Of a stretch of 64,000 bases of DNA, positions 16,088 through 25,243 are shown piece after piece; positions within the stretch are counted from its first letter, which is position 1, and every line of letters begins with the position of its first letter. The notes beneath the pieces are model-generated. The model was not told the DNA's origin. It searched no databases and was given only the letters and a program-made list of their open reading frames with translations. The translations under genes were made by a program, and so were the position numbers. The DNA is from GCA-2683135 sp964507445 (GTDB lineage: Bacteria; Planctomycetota; GCA-002687715). Location: assembly GCA_964507445.1 (NCBI GenBank), contig CAZDQF010000020.1, forward strand, positions 30,222 through 94,221, in the 5' to 3' direction.

Positions 16088-17200
16088 ATGACGATCTCGT
16101 TGCTGGCGTGGGTGATCTGGACGCTGCCCTTCGGGGCGGATGAGGGGCTATACGGGGCGTCGACGGCGGTGCCGCCCGTGACCTCGGTGGTGGTGGACGG
16201 TGAGCGATTCGGCGCTGAGGCAGATGAGGCCGGCCCGATCGGGGGAGGGGCGGGATACGGAGCGGTGGTCACCACGGGGGCGCGGGTGGTCAAGGACCTG
16301 GACGGCCTGGTGCAGGCCCTGTCCGAGGCGAAAGCGGGGGACGTGGTGTTCGTACCGGGGAATGTGGTCATCGACTGCACGGCCCGTTGCCTGATCGAAG
16401 AGCTGGTGTTGGAGGTGCCCGCAGGGGTCACGTTGGCGAGTGACCGGGGGAAGGGAGGCTCGCCGGGAGCGCTCATCTTCTCGGATCATCTGGCGACCCG
16501 TCCGTTGATCCGCACCCAGGGTCCTGGAGTGCGCATCTCGGGGCTTCGCTTGCGAGGGCCGGACCCGGAGCGTCGCCTGGATCATCATCGGCGCGCGTAT
16601 CGCGGCACCCGCAAGCGGGACCCGGACTACTACTACAGCCTGCCCACGTCTGATGGGATCGAGGCGCGTCACGGTAGTCTCGAGGTGGACAACTGCGAGC
16701 TGGCGGGCTGGAGCCACGCCGCGGTGTTTCTGCGGCGCGGAGAGGGGCACCACATCCACCACTGCTTCATGCACCACAATCAACGCCAGGGTCTCGGGTA
16801 CGGCGTCTGTCTGGATGTGGCGGTGGCGTTGATCGAGCGCAACCTGTTCGACTGGAACCGTCACTCCATCGCCGCAACGGGCCGTCCGGGGAGCGGCTAC
16901 GAGGCCCGCCACAATGTCGAGCGAGGGGAGTCCCTGAGCCACTGCTTCGACATGCACGGGGGGCGTGACCGCCGCGACGGGACCAACGTGGCGGGTACGT
17001 GGATGAACGTCCATCACAACGCGTTCTTCTGTCCCCGGCGTGCGCTGGTGGTTCGGGGCGAGCCCGAAAAGGAGGCTCGCGTCCATGGGAACTGGTTCTT
17101 TCATGACACGCCGGGAGCGGCGGTGCGGGGAGAGAAACGGACGGTCCTGGGGGCCAACGCCTACGGCCTGAAGGCGCCGAAGATCCGGCGGGGTCCTTAG
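16088..17200 (+). CDS. Exported right-handed parallel beta-helix protein
   Basis: The 370-residue product begins with a hydrophobic leader (MTISLLAWVIWTLPFGADE). A central region of short repeated turns follows (RISGLRLRG, LEVDNCELAGW, HHIHHCFMHHNQRQG, ALIERNLFDWNRHSI, MNVHHNAFFCPRRALVVRG), the pattern of pectate-lyase-like beta-helices and PbH1 repeats. Such proteins bind or cleave polysaccharides, but no lyase catalytic triad could be recognised. It is transcribed away from the DGR target gene; the 150-bp gap between them must hold both promoters. Confidence 0.75.
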   Translation: MTISLLAWVIWTLPFGADEGLYGASTAVPPVTSVVVDGERFGAEADEAGPIGGGAGYGAVVTTGARVVKDLDGLVQALSEAKAGDVVFVPGNVVIDCTARCLIEELVLEVPAGVTLASDRGKGGSPGALIFSDHLATRPLIRTQGPGVRISGLRLRGPDPERRLDHHRRAYRGTRKRDPDYYYSLPTSDGIEARHGSLEVDNCELAGWSHAAVFLRRGEGHHIHHCFMHHNQRQGLGYGVCLDVAVALIERNLFDWNRHSIAATGRPGSGYEARHNVERGESLSHCFDMHGGRDRRDGTNVAGTWMNVHHNAFFCPRRALVVRGEPEKEARVHGNWFFHDTPGAAVRGEKRTVLGANAYGLKAPKIRRGP

Positions 17201-17303
17201 GAGGCGGGAGGGCAGGAGAGGTCCGAGGCTCCTACGGCGGCGTCCGCGAGGCTGCGGGAGCCGTGTTTTCCCATCCTGGTTACGATGGATGTGGACGATC
17301 GTC

Positions 17304-18803
17304 ATGAGATCCCGTCGACTCTGGATTCCCCTGTGCGTGTGCGCCCTCTTCTCCGCGTGCTCGCGAGCCCCCGACTCTGTCGCGGATGCGGGCCCGGAGA
17401 CCGTCCTGGTGCAGCGAGGTCCGCTCCGTCTCGTGGTGCGGGAGGGAGGGACCCTGGTGGCGACTCACGCCACCAAGATCGACAACAAGGCTTGGGAGCG
17501 TCGGGCCATCATCAAGCTGGTGGAGGAGGGGACCTTCGTCGAGAAGGGGCAGCTGGTCTGCGAGCTGGATTCCGAGGACCTGGAGGACTCTCTGCTCAAG
17601 CACGAGCGCTCGGTGACCGCCGCGCGGTCGGACGCCCGTCAGGCGGAAGAGGCGGTGGCGATCCAGGCCAAGCAGAACCTGGAGTCCCTCAAGTCGGCGG
17701 AGACCACCCTCGCGTTGGCTGAGAGATCCCACAGGGCTTACGTGGAAGGGACCATACTGCTCGAGCGAGACAAGTTCAGTTCGCAGTTGACCGTGGCCCG
17801 GGAGGAACTGAAGCGGGCCGAGACCGAGTACCAGGCTTCGGCCCGGTTGTTCGCAGGGGAGATCATCCCCAAGACCCAGTTGGAAGCGGACGAGTTGGGG
17901 CGCACCAAGGCGCAAGAGCACGTGGTCATCGCCCAGAGGCGCCTCGCGCACTTCCAGGAGTTCACGGCGCCGGACGAGCTGAAGAAGCTGGCGTCTTCGC
18001 TGGAGGTGGCCCGGATCGCCTTCGAGCGAGTGCAGCAGCAGGCCGCTTCGGAGATGGCCCAGGCGGAGGACACGCTCGAGACCGTCAGGAAGCACCTGGC
18101 CAATGAGGTGGAGATCTACGAGAAGATCAAGCGGCACATTGGTTACTGCACCATCGAGGCGCCGGTGGACGGGTTCATCGTCTACGCCCGGCGGAGGGGC
18201 TGGGACAAGGAGGAGCCCATCTCTCTCGGGCGCCGCGTGTGGCAGGGGGAGAACCTGCTCCGGATCCCGGATCTCAGCGAGATGGCGGTGGAGCTGGACA
18301 TCCATGAATCCAGCGTCAAGCGCATCGTCCGGGGGCAGCGGGCGACGGTGACCGTGGACGCACTGCCGGGAGAGTCGTTCCCTGCACGGATGGTCAAGAT
18401 CGCGCCTATCCCCTCCAGCAAGTCGTCGTGGATGAACCCGGATCTGAAGGTGTACGAGGCGGACGTCGTGCTCGATCACGAGATCAACGGTGCCCGCCCG
18501 GGAATGCACGCGGATGTGGAGATCGTCGTCGGCGAGGACGAAGACGTGCTGCAGATCCCGCTTCAGGCGGTGGTCCTCTCGGGGGCCAGCCCGTTCGTTT
18601 ACGTCGCCCACGACGATCGCGTGGAGTTGAGGCCGGTTGTGCTCGGCCCCAACAACGAGGCGGCGGTGGAGGTGCTGTCGGGCCTCCGCGAGGGAGAGCG
18701 CGTCTACCTGTCCGCTCCGGAAGGCGCTCCGCAGCTGCCCCCGCCCGCGTTGCGGGAGTTCCTCGCCCCGGCGGGAGACTCACCGGTAGACAACGGCGGA
18801 TAG
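17304..18803 (+). CDS. Membrane-fusion (HlyD/RND-type periplasmic adaptor) lipoprotein
   Basis: The product starts with a lipoprotein signal (CALFSAC, Cys19 when starting from the ATG at 17304; an ATG at 17289 adds five residues). A split lipoyl-like domain (IKLVEEGTFVEKGQLVCELD and YCTIEAPVDGFIVYARR) flanks a long alpha-helical hairpin (about 90-270) rich in Glu, Lys and Ala. Beta-barrel and membrane-proximal parts follow (VDALPGESFPARMVKIAPI, LQIPLQAVVLSG). This is the adaptor of an efflux system that links inner- and outer-membrane parts. No pump or outer-membrane channel gene is adjacent; the next gene is an Ig-like protein. Confidence 0.88.
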   Translation: MRSRRLWIPLCVCALFSACSRAPDSVADAGPETVLVQRGPLRLVVREGGTLVATHATKIDNKAWERRAIIKLVEEGTFVEKGQLVCELDSEDLEDSLLKHERSVTAARSDARQAEEAVAIQAKQNLESLKSAETTLALAERSHRAYVEGTILLERDKFSSQLTVAREELKRAETEYQASARLFAGEIIPKTQLEADELGRTKAQEHVVIAQRRLAHFQEFTAPDELKKLASSLEVARIAFERVQQQAASEMAQAEDTLETVRKHLANEVEIYEKIKRHIGYCTIEAPVDGFIVYARRRGWDKEEPISLGRRVWQGENLLRIPDLSEMAVELDIHESSVKRIVRGQRATVTVDALPGESFPARMVKIAPIPSSKSSWMNPDLKVYEADVVLDHEINGARPGMHADVEIVVGEDEDVLQIPLQAVVLSGASPFVYVAHDDRVELRPVVLGPNNEAAVEVLSGLREGERVYLSAPEGAPQLPPPALREFLAPAGDSPVDNGG

Positions 18804-18940
18804 GGCCTTCCCCCGCCAGCCCAGGGGCCGTTACCTCAAGAATCTGGGCTATTTTCGCTTACCGATGCGATTCACTGTATTGGCGGCGCCATGAATCGTG
18901 CTGCTGTAGTCGGTGCGGTGCGGTGCGGAAGGAGAAGAGG

Positions 18941-21598
18941 ATGAGAGAGTGGGTGGTTCCAGGAGTGTTGCTGCTGGCGGTGACCGGATTGGCGCTGTGG
19001 ATTCTCATGGACCCGACTGACCAGGGGATGCTGGAGTCGGACGGACAGGTCACCCCCGTGTCCGATGAGTCTCCCAGGCCTGGCACGTCGACGACCGCAC
19101 CGGGGGACGTCGCCACCTCTCCGCGGGACGCCGCCGTCTCCACGAGCCCGTTCTCTGAAGAGGAGGCTCCGGTTGAGCCCGACCCCACGCCCACCAAGAC
19201 CGTCACCGTGGAGGTGTACACCGTCGATCCGGAGTCCGGCGACGAGAAGGTGATGCCGGACGTCGAGGTGTGGTTCCTCAGGCGTGATCCGGAGGTGATG
19301 AAGAAGGTTAGTTTCACGATCAACGGCGGGAGGAAGATCGAGGACGTCGTGAGGGAGGTCGGGCAGGCTTACCGGACCGGTAGTGATGGCCGGACCGAGG
19401 TGCCCGCTGAGCCCAACAGGAGCGGGCTGTTCGTCATGATCCCGGGCTTCCTCGGGACGGACGATACCGGTCGCGGGGACGATGACCTGATCCGTTTGCG
19501 TCTCGAACCCACGATCACCGTGCCCGTGCGGGTGGTGGACACGGACGGCGCTCCGGTGGCGGGTGTCCCGGTGAGCGTGGTGAACGCGGAAGGGCGGCCC
19601 CTGGGCATGGCCCCGCTGGCCTCGGACCAGGAAGGGACGGCGGAGTGTGTCATCGACGCCCGGCGGTGGGCACGAGGAGGAGGCGGCCAGGGCACGCAGG
19701 TGACTCTGGCGATCCCGCTGTCCGAGGCGGACGCCAAGACGACCGCGGCGCCCGTGGACCTGAGCGCGTTGCCCACGGAGCCGATTACCCTGGTGATGCC
19801 GTCGGTGGGGAGCGTGGTTGTTGAGATCGACGCCCCGGACAATTGGAACGGGGAACAGGTCTTGGTCATCATGAAGAGGGGCTCCGCGGATGGCTCGGAG
19901 CCTCGTCGCCGCCGCTCCAGATCCCGTGATCGCTGGCACGCGTCGGTGGAAGACGGGGTGGCTCGTTTCCACCACGTCGGGATCGGCGTGCTCTGGGATT
20001 TCGATGTGGTCGACGAGGGAGGCTTCGAGGCCGAAGCAGAGGGAGTCGCCGGGCCGGGCCATGCCGGGGAGGAGGTGAGGGTCGTCCTCAGCCCGGAGCG
20101 GAACGATCCCGTGATCACGTTCCGTGTGGTCGATGAGGAAGGCGCTCCGCGCCCTGGATTGGACCTGCAGTTAGACCTCACCGTACGCTCAGAGAACAGC
20201 TCCAACTCGAGCGGTCGGTCGGCCCGGACGGATGGCGACGGCCGGGTCGAGTACCTGGTGTCGCGAGAGTGGAGGCCGTCCGAGAAACGGACGCTGCTGA
20301 TTTGCCAGTCAACCAGAAACGGGCGTGAGGATCTGGGGCACTCCCATCGCCTGGACCTGTCCCGAGACCTGTCTTCCGGTGTGACCGACCTGGGAGACCT
20401 GCGCCTGTCGCCCGCGCCGGTGTTCGTGTCCGGGGTCGTGGTGGACGAGGCCGGGACTCCCATCGAGGGGGCTCGCGGATCACTCCAGCGCCAGCAGGTC
20501 AGCCGCTATGGCCGCAACAACGAGCGCGTCCACGAGTACTGGACCTACGCCGCGGGGGAGAAGAGCGGAGAGATCAGCGACGCTGAAGGGCGGTTTGTCA
20601 TTCGGTCGTTCGAGTTGTCTGAAGATCTCCATCGGATCAAGTTCAGCAAGTCCGGCTTCAGCCACGAGGAGGCCTTGGAGTTCACTCCGGGCGGCACGGG
20701 GCTGCGGGTGATCCTGCGCGGCGCGGGTCAGGTCCATGCCCAGGTGCTCTTGCCGGATGGATGTGGCGATTCCCAGTTACGGGCCGAGTTGAGGGACCAG
20801 AACGCGGCCGAGGGAGAGACGGAGACGGCGGCAGCGTACGTCGGGAGTCGGCAAGGCAAGCTGAGCTTTGAGTCGGTGCCGCCGGGCGTCTACGACCTCT
20901 CGCTGAAGGTCTCGCACGGCGTCGGCAAGTCGCTGATCCAGCTGCGAGGCCTGACCGTGCGGGCCGGCGAGTCCTGCGCCGATCCGCGTCTCGATCCCAT
21001 CGATCTTCGAGACAAGATCCAGGCCGTTGACGTCCTCGTCGTAGATTCGTCAGGAGCGCCCATCGAGGACGCGTCCGTGAACCTGACCTTCGAGAGGCGG
21101 AGCTCCGGGAGAAGGACGGGAGCGGATGGACGCCGCCGACTCATCCTGCCCATGGACCCCTCCGGGTTCGAGCTCCGTGTCCGCAAGGACGGCTTCATGG
21201 CTGCCGTGGTCAAGGAGCTCCGGTCCGAAGTTCGGGTCACCCTCGAAGCCGCACCGTCGATCCTGGTGCAGGTGGCTCCCGGAGCGCTCTCCGGTCTGGG
21301 GTCTCATGTCCTGTCCGTTTCCTTGAGGCCGGCGATTCGCAAGTCAGGTTCCCTGCAACAGAGCACGGACTCCGTAGACATCGTCGCTGGGAAGGACGCA
21401 CGGATCAGCGTCGCGGTGCCGGGTTCTTATCGGTTGCGCTGGACGCTCTGGGAGGTCACGGGCCCGGGCTCCAGGAGCGGTCGTCGGGTGAAGACCGCGT
21501 CCGATCAGGTCCTGGAGATCCTCGCCCAGGATCGTGACCGGCTGGTGATCGCCCAGTTGACCGCCGCGGAGGTGCGGCGGTCGCTCGACCGCAAGTAG
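18941..21598 (+). CDS. Membrane-anchored protein with carboxypeptidase-regulatory-like (Ig-like) repeats
   Basis: An N-terminal membrane anchor (VVPGVLLLAVTGLALWIL) precedes a Ser/Thr/Pro-rich linker and then several beta-sandwich repeats of the carboxypeptidase-regulatory or CnaB type. Each has a strand pattern such as VPVRVVDTDGAPVAGVPVSV, ITFRVVDEEGAPRPGLDLQL, VVVDEAGTPIEGARGSL and VLVVDSSGAPIEDASVNL. The total is 885 residues. No catalytic site is visible; a cell-surface structural or adhesive role is inferred. The ATG at 18941 is supported by AAGGAG six bases upstream. Confidence 0.75.
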   Translation: MREWVVPGVLLLAVTGLALWILMDPTDQGMLESDGQVTPVSDESPRPGTSTTAPGDVATSPRDAAVSTSPFSEEEAPVEPDPTPTKTVTVEVYTVDPESGDEKVMPDVEVWFLRRDPEVMKKVSFTINGGRKIEDVVREVGQAYRTGSDGRTEVPAEPNRSGLFVMIPGFLGTDDTGRGDDDLIRLRLEPTITVPVRVVDTDGAPVAGVPVSVVNAEGRPLGMAPLASDQEGTAECVIDARRWARGGGGQGTQVTLAIPLSEADAKTTAAPVDLSALPTEPITLVMPSVGSVVVEIDAPDNWNGEQVLVIMKRGSADGSEPRRRRSRSRDRWHASVEDGVARFHHVGIGVLWDFDVVDEGGFEAEAEGVAGPGHAGEEVRVVLSPERNDPVITFRVVDEEGAPRPGLDLQLDLTVRSENSSNSSGRSARTDGDGRVEYLVSREWRPSEKRTLLICQSTRNGREDLGHSHRLDLSRDLSSGVTDLGDLRLSPAPVFVSGVVVDEAGTPIEGARGSLQRQQVSRYGRNNERVHEYWTYAAGEKSGEISDAEGRFVIRSFELSEDLHRIKFSKSGFSHEEALEFTPGGTGLRVILRGAGQVHAQVLLPDGCGDSQLRAELRDQNAAEGETETAAAYVGSRQGKLSFESVPPGVYDLSLKVSHGVGKSLIQLRGLTVRAGESCADPRLDPIDLRDKIQAVDVLVVDSSGAPIEDASVNLTFERRSSGRRTGADGRRRLILPMDPSGFELRVRKDGFMAAVVKELRSEVRVTLEAAPSILVQVAPGALSGLGSHVLSVSLRPAIRKSGSLQQSTDSVDIVAGKDARISVAVPGSYRLRWTLWEVTGPGSRSGRRVKTASDQVLEILAQDRDRLVIAQLTAAEVRRSLDRK

Positions 21599-21742
21599 CG
21601 GCGTCCCGGGTGTTGGTGCCGAGCTCCTGGGTCGGACACGGACGGGTCCGGCACTGGTTCTGGGGCGGCTCGGGAATAACCCGCCGCCATCGGGGTCATG
21701 GGGCTTGATGGACGGGCTATCCGACAACTGAAGGGAGCGAGC

Positions 21743-22519
21743 ATGTCTCCTCAACCGACCCGAATCTCCAGCGCGTTGCTGGCCTGCGCCCTGATGTTCA
21801 ACCCGAATGTGGCCCTCGCGCAGGATGCGCCCCCGGTGACCTGGGCGGCTGACTACCCGTCAGCGCTGATCATGGCGGTCCGCGACGACAAACCCGTGTT
21901 CGTCTACGTCTACGACTCCGTGTGAGGTGTCTACTGCGACTCCCTGGTCGAGGGAGATGCGATCCTGTCGGATGACGTGCGCCGGCTGGCGAGGTCCTTC
22001 ATCAACGTGCGGCTTGATTCCCGTAACGGCGCCGGCGACGTGGTCAGGGACCTTCATGTCGCGCGCAACGCCAGCTACGTCCTGCTGCTGGATTCTCGTG
22101 GTCGCGAGGTCTACCGATTGCGGAGCGAATCGCCCCGGGGCGAGATCCCCACCGCGGCGGTCATCGGGCGCATGGATGAGCTGCGCAAGACACGGCGCAC
22201 CGGTCGGGTCGGGGTCCGTCTGCTGGAGCGTCTGATCCAGGACCCCAATTCGCTGATCCGTGAAGACGCGGTCTCCAGTCTGCGCCGAATGGGACCCGAG
22301 GCGGCCCCGGCGGTGGGGACGTTGATACGGGCGTTGAAGGACGAGTCGGTGGCCGTCCGCCGTGGCGCGGCGCTCGCCCTGGGTGCGGTGGGCGCCAAGG
22401 CCCGCGGTGCGTTGCCTGCGTTGCGGGCGATCGCAGACTCCGGGCCTGATGGCAGCGAGCACATCAACGTCGTGCTCGCCGCGCGGAGGGCGGTCAGGGA
22501 GATCAACGCACACCGTTGA
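21743..22519 (+). CDS. Candidate selenoprotein: exported thioredoxin-like domain plus HEAT repeats, interrupted by one in-frame UGA
   Basis: The frame runs from the ATG at 21743 (AAGGGAG upstream, signal peptide ending NVALAQ) to 22519 with a single UGA at 21923-21925. Read through, it gives 258 residues: a thioredoxin-like domain (KPVFVYVYDSV, then UGA as residue 61, then GVYC with Cys65, then FINVRLDS and YVLLLDSRGREVYRL) and a C-terminal HEAT pair (DPNSLIREDAVSSLRRMG, DESVAVRRGAALALGAVG). The UGA falls three residues after the core strand, where thioredoxins have the attacking Cys. Spacing to the next Cys is UxxxC, one residue more than CxxC. Alternatives: nonsense mutation or sequence error. 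Confidence 0.62.
21940..21956 (+). promoter_or_regulatory. bSECIS-like hairpin after the in-frame UGA
   Basis: A perfect 6-bp stem (CTCCCT 21940-21945, AGGGAG 21951-21956) closes the loop GGTCG. The loop starts 20 bases after the UGA. Four further base pairs (TGCG on both sides, with wobbles and an A-A mismatch) can extend the stem. Bacterial SECIS elements typically place a G in the first loop positions 16-37 bases after UGA, and E. coli fdhF uses a GGUC loop. Confidence 0.5.
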
Positions 22520-22536
22520 GGTGGTCCTCCGCCCCC

Positions 22537-23526
22537 TCACACGTGGTTCCTGAGCATGAGCTCCTTCGGGTGCGGATCCAGGTAGAGCTGCTCGAGGGCG
22601 TACTCGACCTCCACGTTGCGGATCTCGTAGCGGAGCAGTGACAGGGGGCCGCTGAGCGGGACCAATCCCTGCCGGAAGTCCTCGATGATGGTGAGGAGCG
22701 CGCGCTTCTGGGCCGCGCCGAGCTCGTTCTTGAGGTAGCCCATCAGGTGGTGCATGACGTTGACGTGCTTGCGCGCGGTGGGCTTCCTGGCGAGGGTCTC
22801 GGCGAAGAGGGATTCGTACTGGCTGACGATCTCCCGATCGGGTCGGGTGCCAAGGTCCCCCACGAGGCGGCCGAGGGCCCTGTAGCCCTTCTCGTCGTGG
22901 GCTCTCAAGAGCATCTTGTGCGCGGTGTGGAAGGCCACGAGCTTGCGGCGGCTGACCCGCCCCTTCTTCATGATCCTCCAGCGGTTCTGGCAGAAGATCC
23001 GTTCGATGAAGTTCTCTCTCAGGAGGGGGTCGTTGAGCCTGCCCTCCTCCTCCGTGGGGAGGCCCGGGGCGGTCTCCATGAGCGGCTTGGCGAAGTGCCC
23101 GACGCCCCGCTTGTGTGCAGGGGCGGTGCCGCCCCAGACCTTGACCCGCTCCATGCCGCATGACGGAGAGCCGCGCTTGAAGACGAAGCCGTCCAGGCCA
23201 TCGGACAGCAGCCTCCGCACCCGCTTCTTGGCATAGCTCGCCATGGCCGCGGTGTGGTCGACACCTGAGACGGGGTCGATGAGCCGCGTCTCGTCCCCGT
23301 CCTGCCGCAGCCTGATGGTGGGCCGCGGGACGGGCATGCCCACCTCCACTTCCGGGCACACGGGCTTCCAGGTCACCCACTTCCCGAGGGTGTCGGTCAG
23401 GAAGCGATCGTGCTTGTGTCCGCCGTCGTAGCGGACCTGTTCGCCCAGCAGGCAGGCGGAGACGCCGATGGTGATGGGCTCATCATCGGAGTGCCACTGA
23501 CGCCAGGCGGATTCGGGTTGTGCCAT
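22537..23526 (-). CDS. DUF523-DUF1722 protein (YbgA/TudS-like)
   Basis: The 329-residue protein has an N-terminal DUF523 domain with its conserved cysteine segments GVSACLLGEQVRYDGGHK, PVCPEVEVGMPVPR and KRGSPSCG, followed by DUF1722 (about 190-325, KLVAFHTAHKMLLRAH, HVNVMHHLMGYLK). Stand-alone DUF523 enzymes include the [4Fe-4S]-dependent thiouracil desulfidase TudS, so cluster binding by the three cysteines is likely; the role of the fused form is not settled. It is convergent with the thioredoxin-HEAT gene (17-bp gap) and lies 36 bp after the sulfatase stop. Confidence 0.88.
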   Translation of the reverse strand: MAQPESAWRQWHSDDEPITIGVSACLLGEQVRYDGGHKHDRFLTDTLGKWVTWKPVCPEVEVGMPVPRPTIRLRQDGDETRLIDPVSGVDHTAAMASYAKKRVRRLLSDGLDGFVFKRGSPSCGMERVKVWGGTAPAHKRGVGHFAKPLMETAPGLPTEEEGRLNDPLLRENFIERIFCQNRWRIMKKGRVSRRKLVAFHTAHKMLLRAHDEKGYRALGRLVGDLGTRPDREIVSQYESLFAETLARKPTARKHVNVMHHLMGYLKNELGAAQKRALLTIIEDFRQGLVPLSGPLSLLRYEIRNVEVEYALEQLYLDPHPKELMLRNHV

Positions 23527-23562
23527 GGATCGGGTTTGCCGGTCTTGTCCGGACGCCGCGTG

Positions 23563-25158
23563 TTAGTCCCGGCCTCGTCTCTTGTCCCGCCACGCTGCGG
23601 GCATGGGGCTGACATCGGTGTCATCCTCGTAGCGGCGCCTCAGGGCGGCCAAGCGCTTCTTGAGGTCCGCGACCACCGTGGTCTGCTCCCCGTCGTAGAT
23701 GTTCCTCAGCTCGTCCGGGTCATCGCGCAGGTCATATAGCTCCCATTCGTCGAGCTGGTAGAAGTGGATGAGCTTGTATCTGCGGGTCCTGATCCCGTAG
23801 TGCCGGGCGACCATGTGGACCGCCGGGTAGCCGTGGTAGTGGTAGTAGAGTTCGTCCCTCCAGTCGGGCGTATCACCACGGAGGAGGGGGACGAGGGAGC
23901 GCCCTTGCATGTCGGCGGGGATCTTCGCGCCGGCCAGCTCGAGGAAGGTCTGGGCGTAGTCCAGGTTCTGGACGAGCTCCGCGCGGACCGAGCCCGGCCG
24001 GGTCACGCCGGGCCAGCGCACGATCAAGGGCATGGACATGGACTCGTCGTACATCCAGCGCTTGTCGTACCAGCCGTGATCCCCGAGGTAGAAGCCCTGG
24101 TCGGATGAGTAGATGAAGACCGTGTTCTCCGCCAGGCCCTGGGACTCGAGGAAGGCCGAGAGCCGGGCGACGCTGTCGTCCACCCCGCGGACGCAGCGCA
24201 GGTAGTTCTTCAGGTACCGCTGGTACTTCCAGCGCACCAGCTCCTTCCCCTTCAGGTCCGCGGCGCGAAAGGCCGCGTTCTTCTCCGCATAGGCCTGGTC
24301 CCATTGGCGCCGCTGCTCGGGCGTCATCTTGGCCAGGTTGCGGAAACCGGACCGATCGGACCCTCTCTCCTTCTTGGGGTCGAACCCCGGAGGGGCGTCC
24401 AGGAACAGATCGAAGACCGGGTGCAGGTGGCGGTCGATCTCCATCTCCTGGTGTCGCGCCGGGCTGGCGTTGTCCTGCCAACGGTCGAAGAGGGTCGCCG
24501 GCTCCGGGATATCCACGTCGTCGTAGAGGGACAGGTGTCGCGGTGGCGGCATCCAGGTCCGGTGCGGGGCCTTGTGCTGGCACATGAGCATGAACGGCCG
24601 CTCCGTGTCCCGGTCCTTCATCCACTGGATGGCGAGGTCCGTGACGATGTCGGTGCAGTAGCCCTCCACCTGGCGGCGCCCCTTCGCGCTCACCAGGACC
24701 GGGTTGTAGTAGTCCCCCTGCCCCGGGAGCACCTCCCAGTGATCGAACCCCTGGGGATCGGAGCTCAGGTGCCACTTGCCGAGCATGGCGGTCTGGTAGC
24801 CGGCGGCCTTCAGCAACTTGGGGAAGGTCTGCTGATCCCCGTCGAACCGGTTGCCGTTCTTCATGAAGCCGTTCTTGTGGCTGTGCTTCCCGGTGAGGAT
24901 CACGGCTCTGCTGGGGCCGCAGATGGAGTTGGTGCAGAAGCTGTTCCTGAACAACATCCCCTGGCTGGCCAGCCGGTCGATGCTGGGGGTGGGGTTCAAC
25001 TTCGCCAGCGGTCCGCCGTAGGCCCCGATGGCGTGGGGCGCGTGATCGTCGGTGAACACGAAGACGATGTTGGGCCGCCTCGGTTGGACTGGTTGGGCCG
25101 AGGCTGCGCCCGTGATGGCCACTGCGATCGCAGACAGATGAGCGATGTATCGAAGCAT
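23563..25158 (-). CDS. Exported sulfatase (type I, Cys-type)
   Basis: The 531-residue enzyme has a signal peptide (IAVAITGAASAQ) and the alkaline-phosphatase-like fold of type I sulfatases. The metal pair Asp37-Asp38 is in FVFTDDH, and the formylglycine motif is C-G-P-S-R with Cys80 (NSICGPSRA). The pattern ILTGKHSHKNGF and YSSDQGFYLGDHGWYDK is close to the choline-sulfatase/heparan-sulfatase S1 group. It hydrolyses sulfate esters of glycans or small molecules, probably outside the cytoplasm. The ATG at 25158 is used because it starts the signal peptide. A sulfotransferase-like gene diverges 85 bp away. Confidence 0.92.
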   Translation of the reverse strand: MLRYIAHLSAIAVAITGAASAQPVQPRRPNIVFVFTDDHAPHAIGAYGGPLAKLNPTPSIDRLASQGMLFRNSFCTNSICGPSRAVILTGKHSHKNGFMKNGNRFDGDQQTFPKLLKAAGYQTAMLGKWHLSSDPQGFDHWEVLPGQGDYYNPVLVSAKGRRQVEGYCTDIVTDLAIQWMKDRDTERPFMLMCQHKAPHRTWMPPPRHLSLYDDVDIPEPATLFDRWQDNASPARHQEMEIDRHLHPVFDLFLDAPPGFDPKKERGSDRSGFRNLAKMTPEQRRQWDQAYAEKNAAFRAADLKGKELVRWKYQRYLKNYLRCVRGVDDSVARLSAFLESQGLAENTVFIYSSDQGFYLGDHGWYDKRWMYDESMSMPLIVRWPGVTRPGSVRAELVQNLDYAQTFLELAGAKIPADMQGRSLVPLLRGDTPDWRDELYYHYHGYPAVHMVARHYGIRTRRYKLIHFYQLDEWELYDLRDDPDELRNIYDGEQTTVVADLKKRLAALRRRYEDDTDVSPMPAAWRDKRRGRD

Positions 25159-25243
25159 GGCCAGATGGTAACCGCCGACTCTCTGTCCAGCGATCACGGA
25201 GCGCTGCGCCCGCTCTGTCGCAGGCGTATGATGGGTCGCGGAG

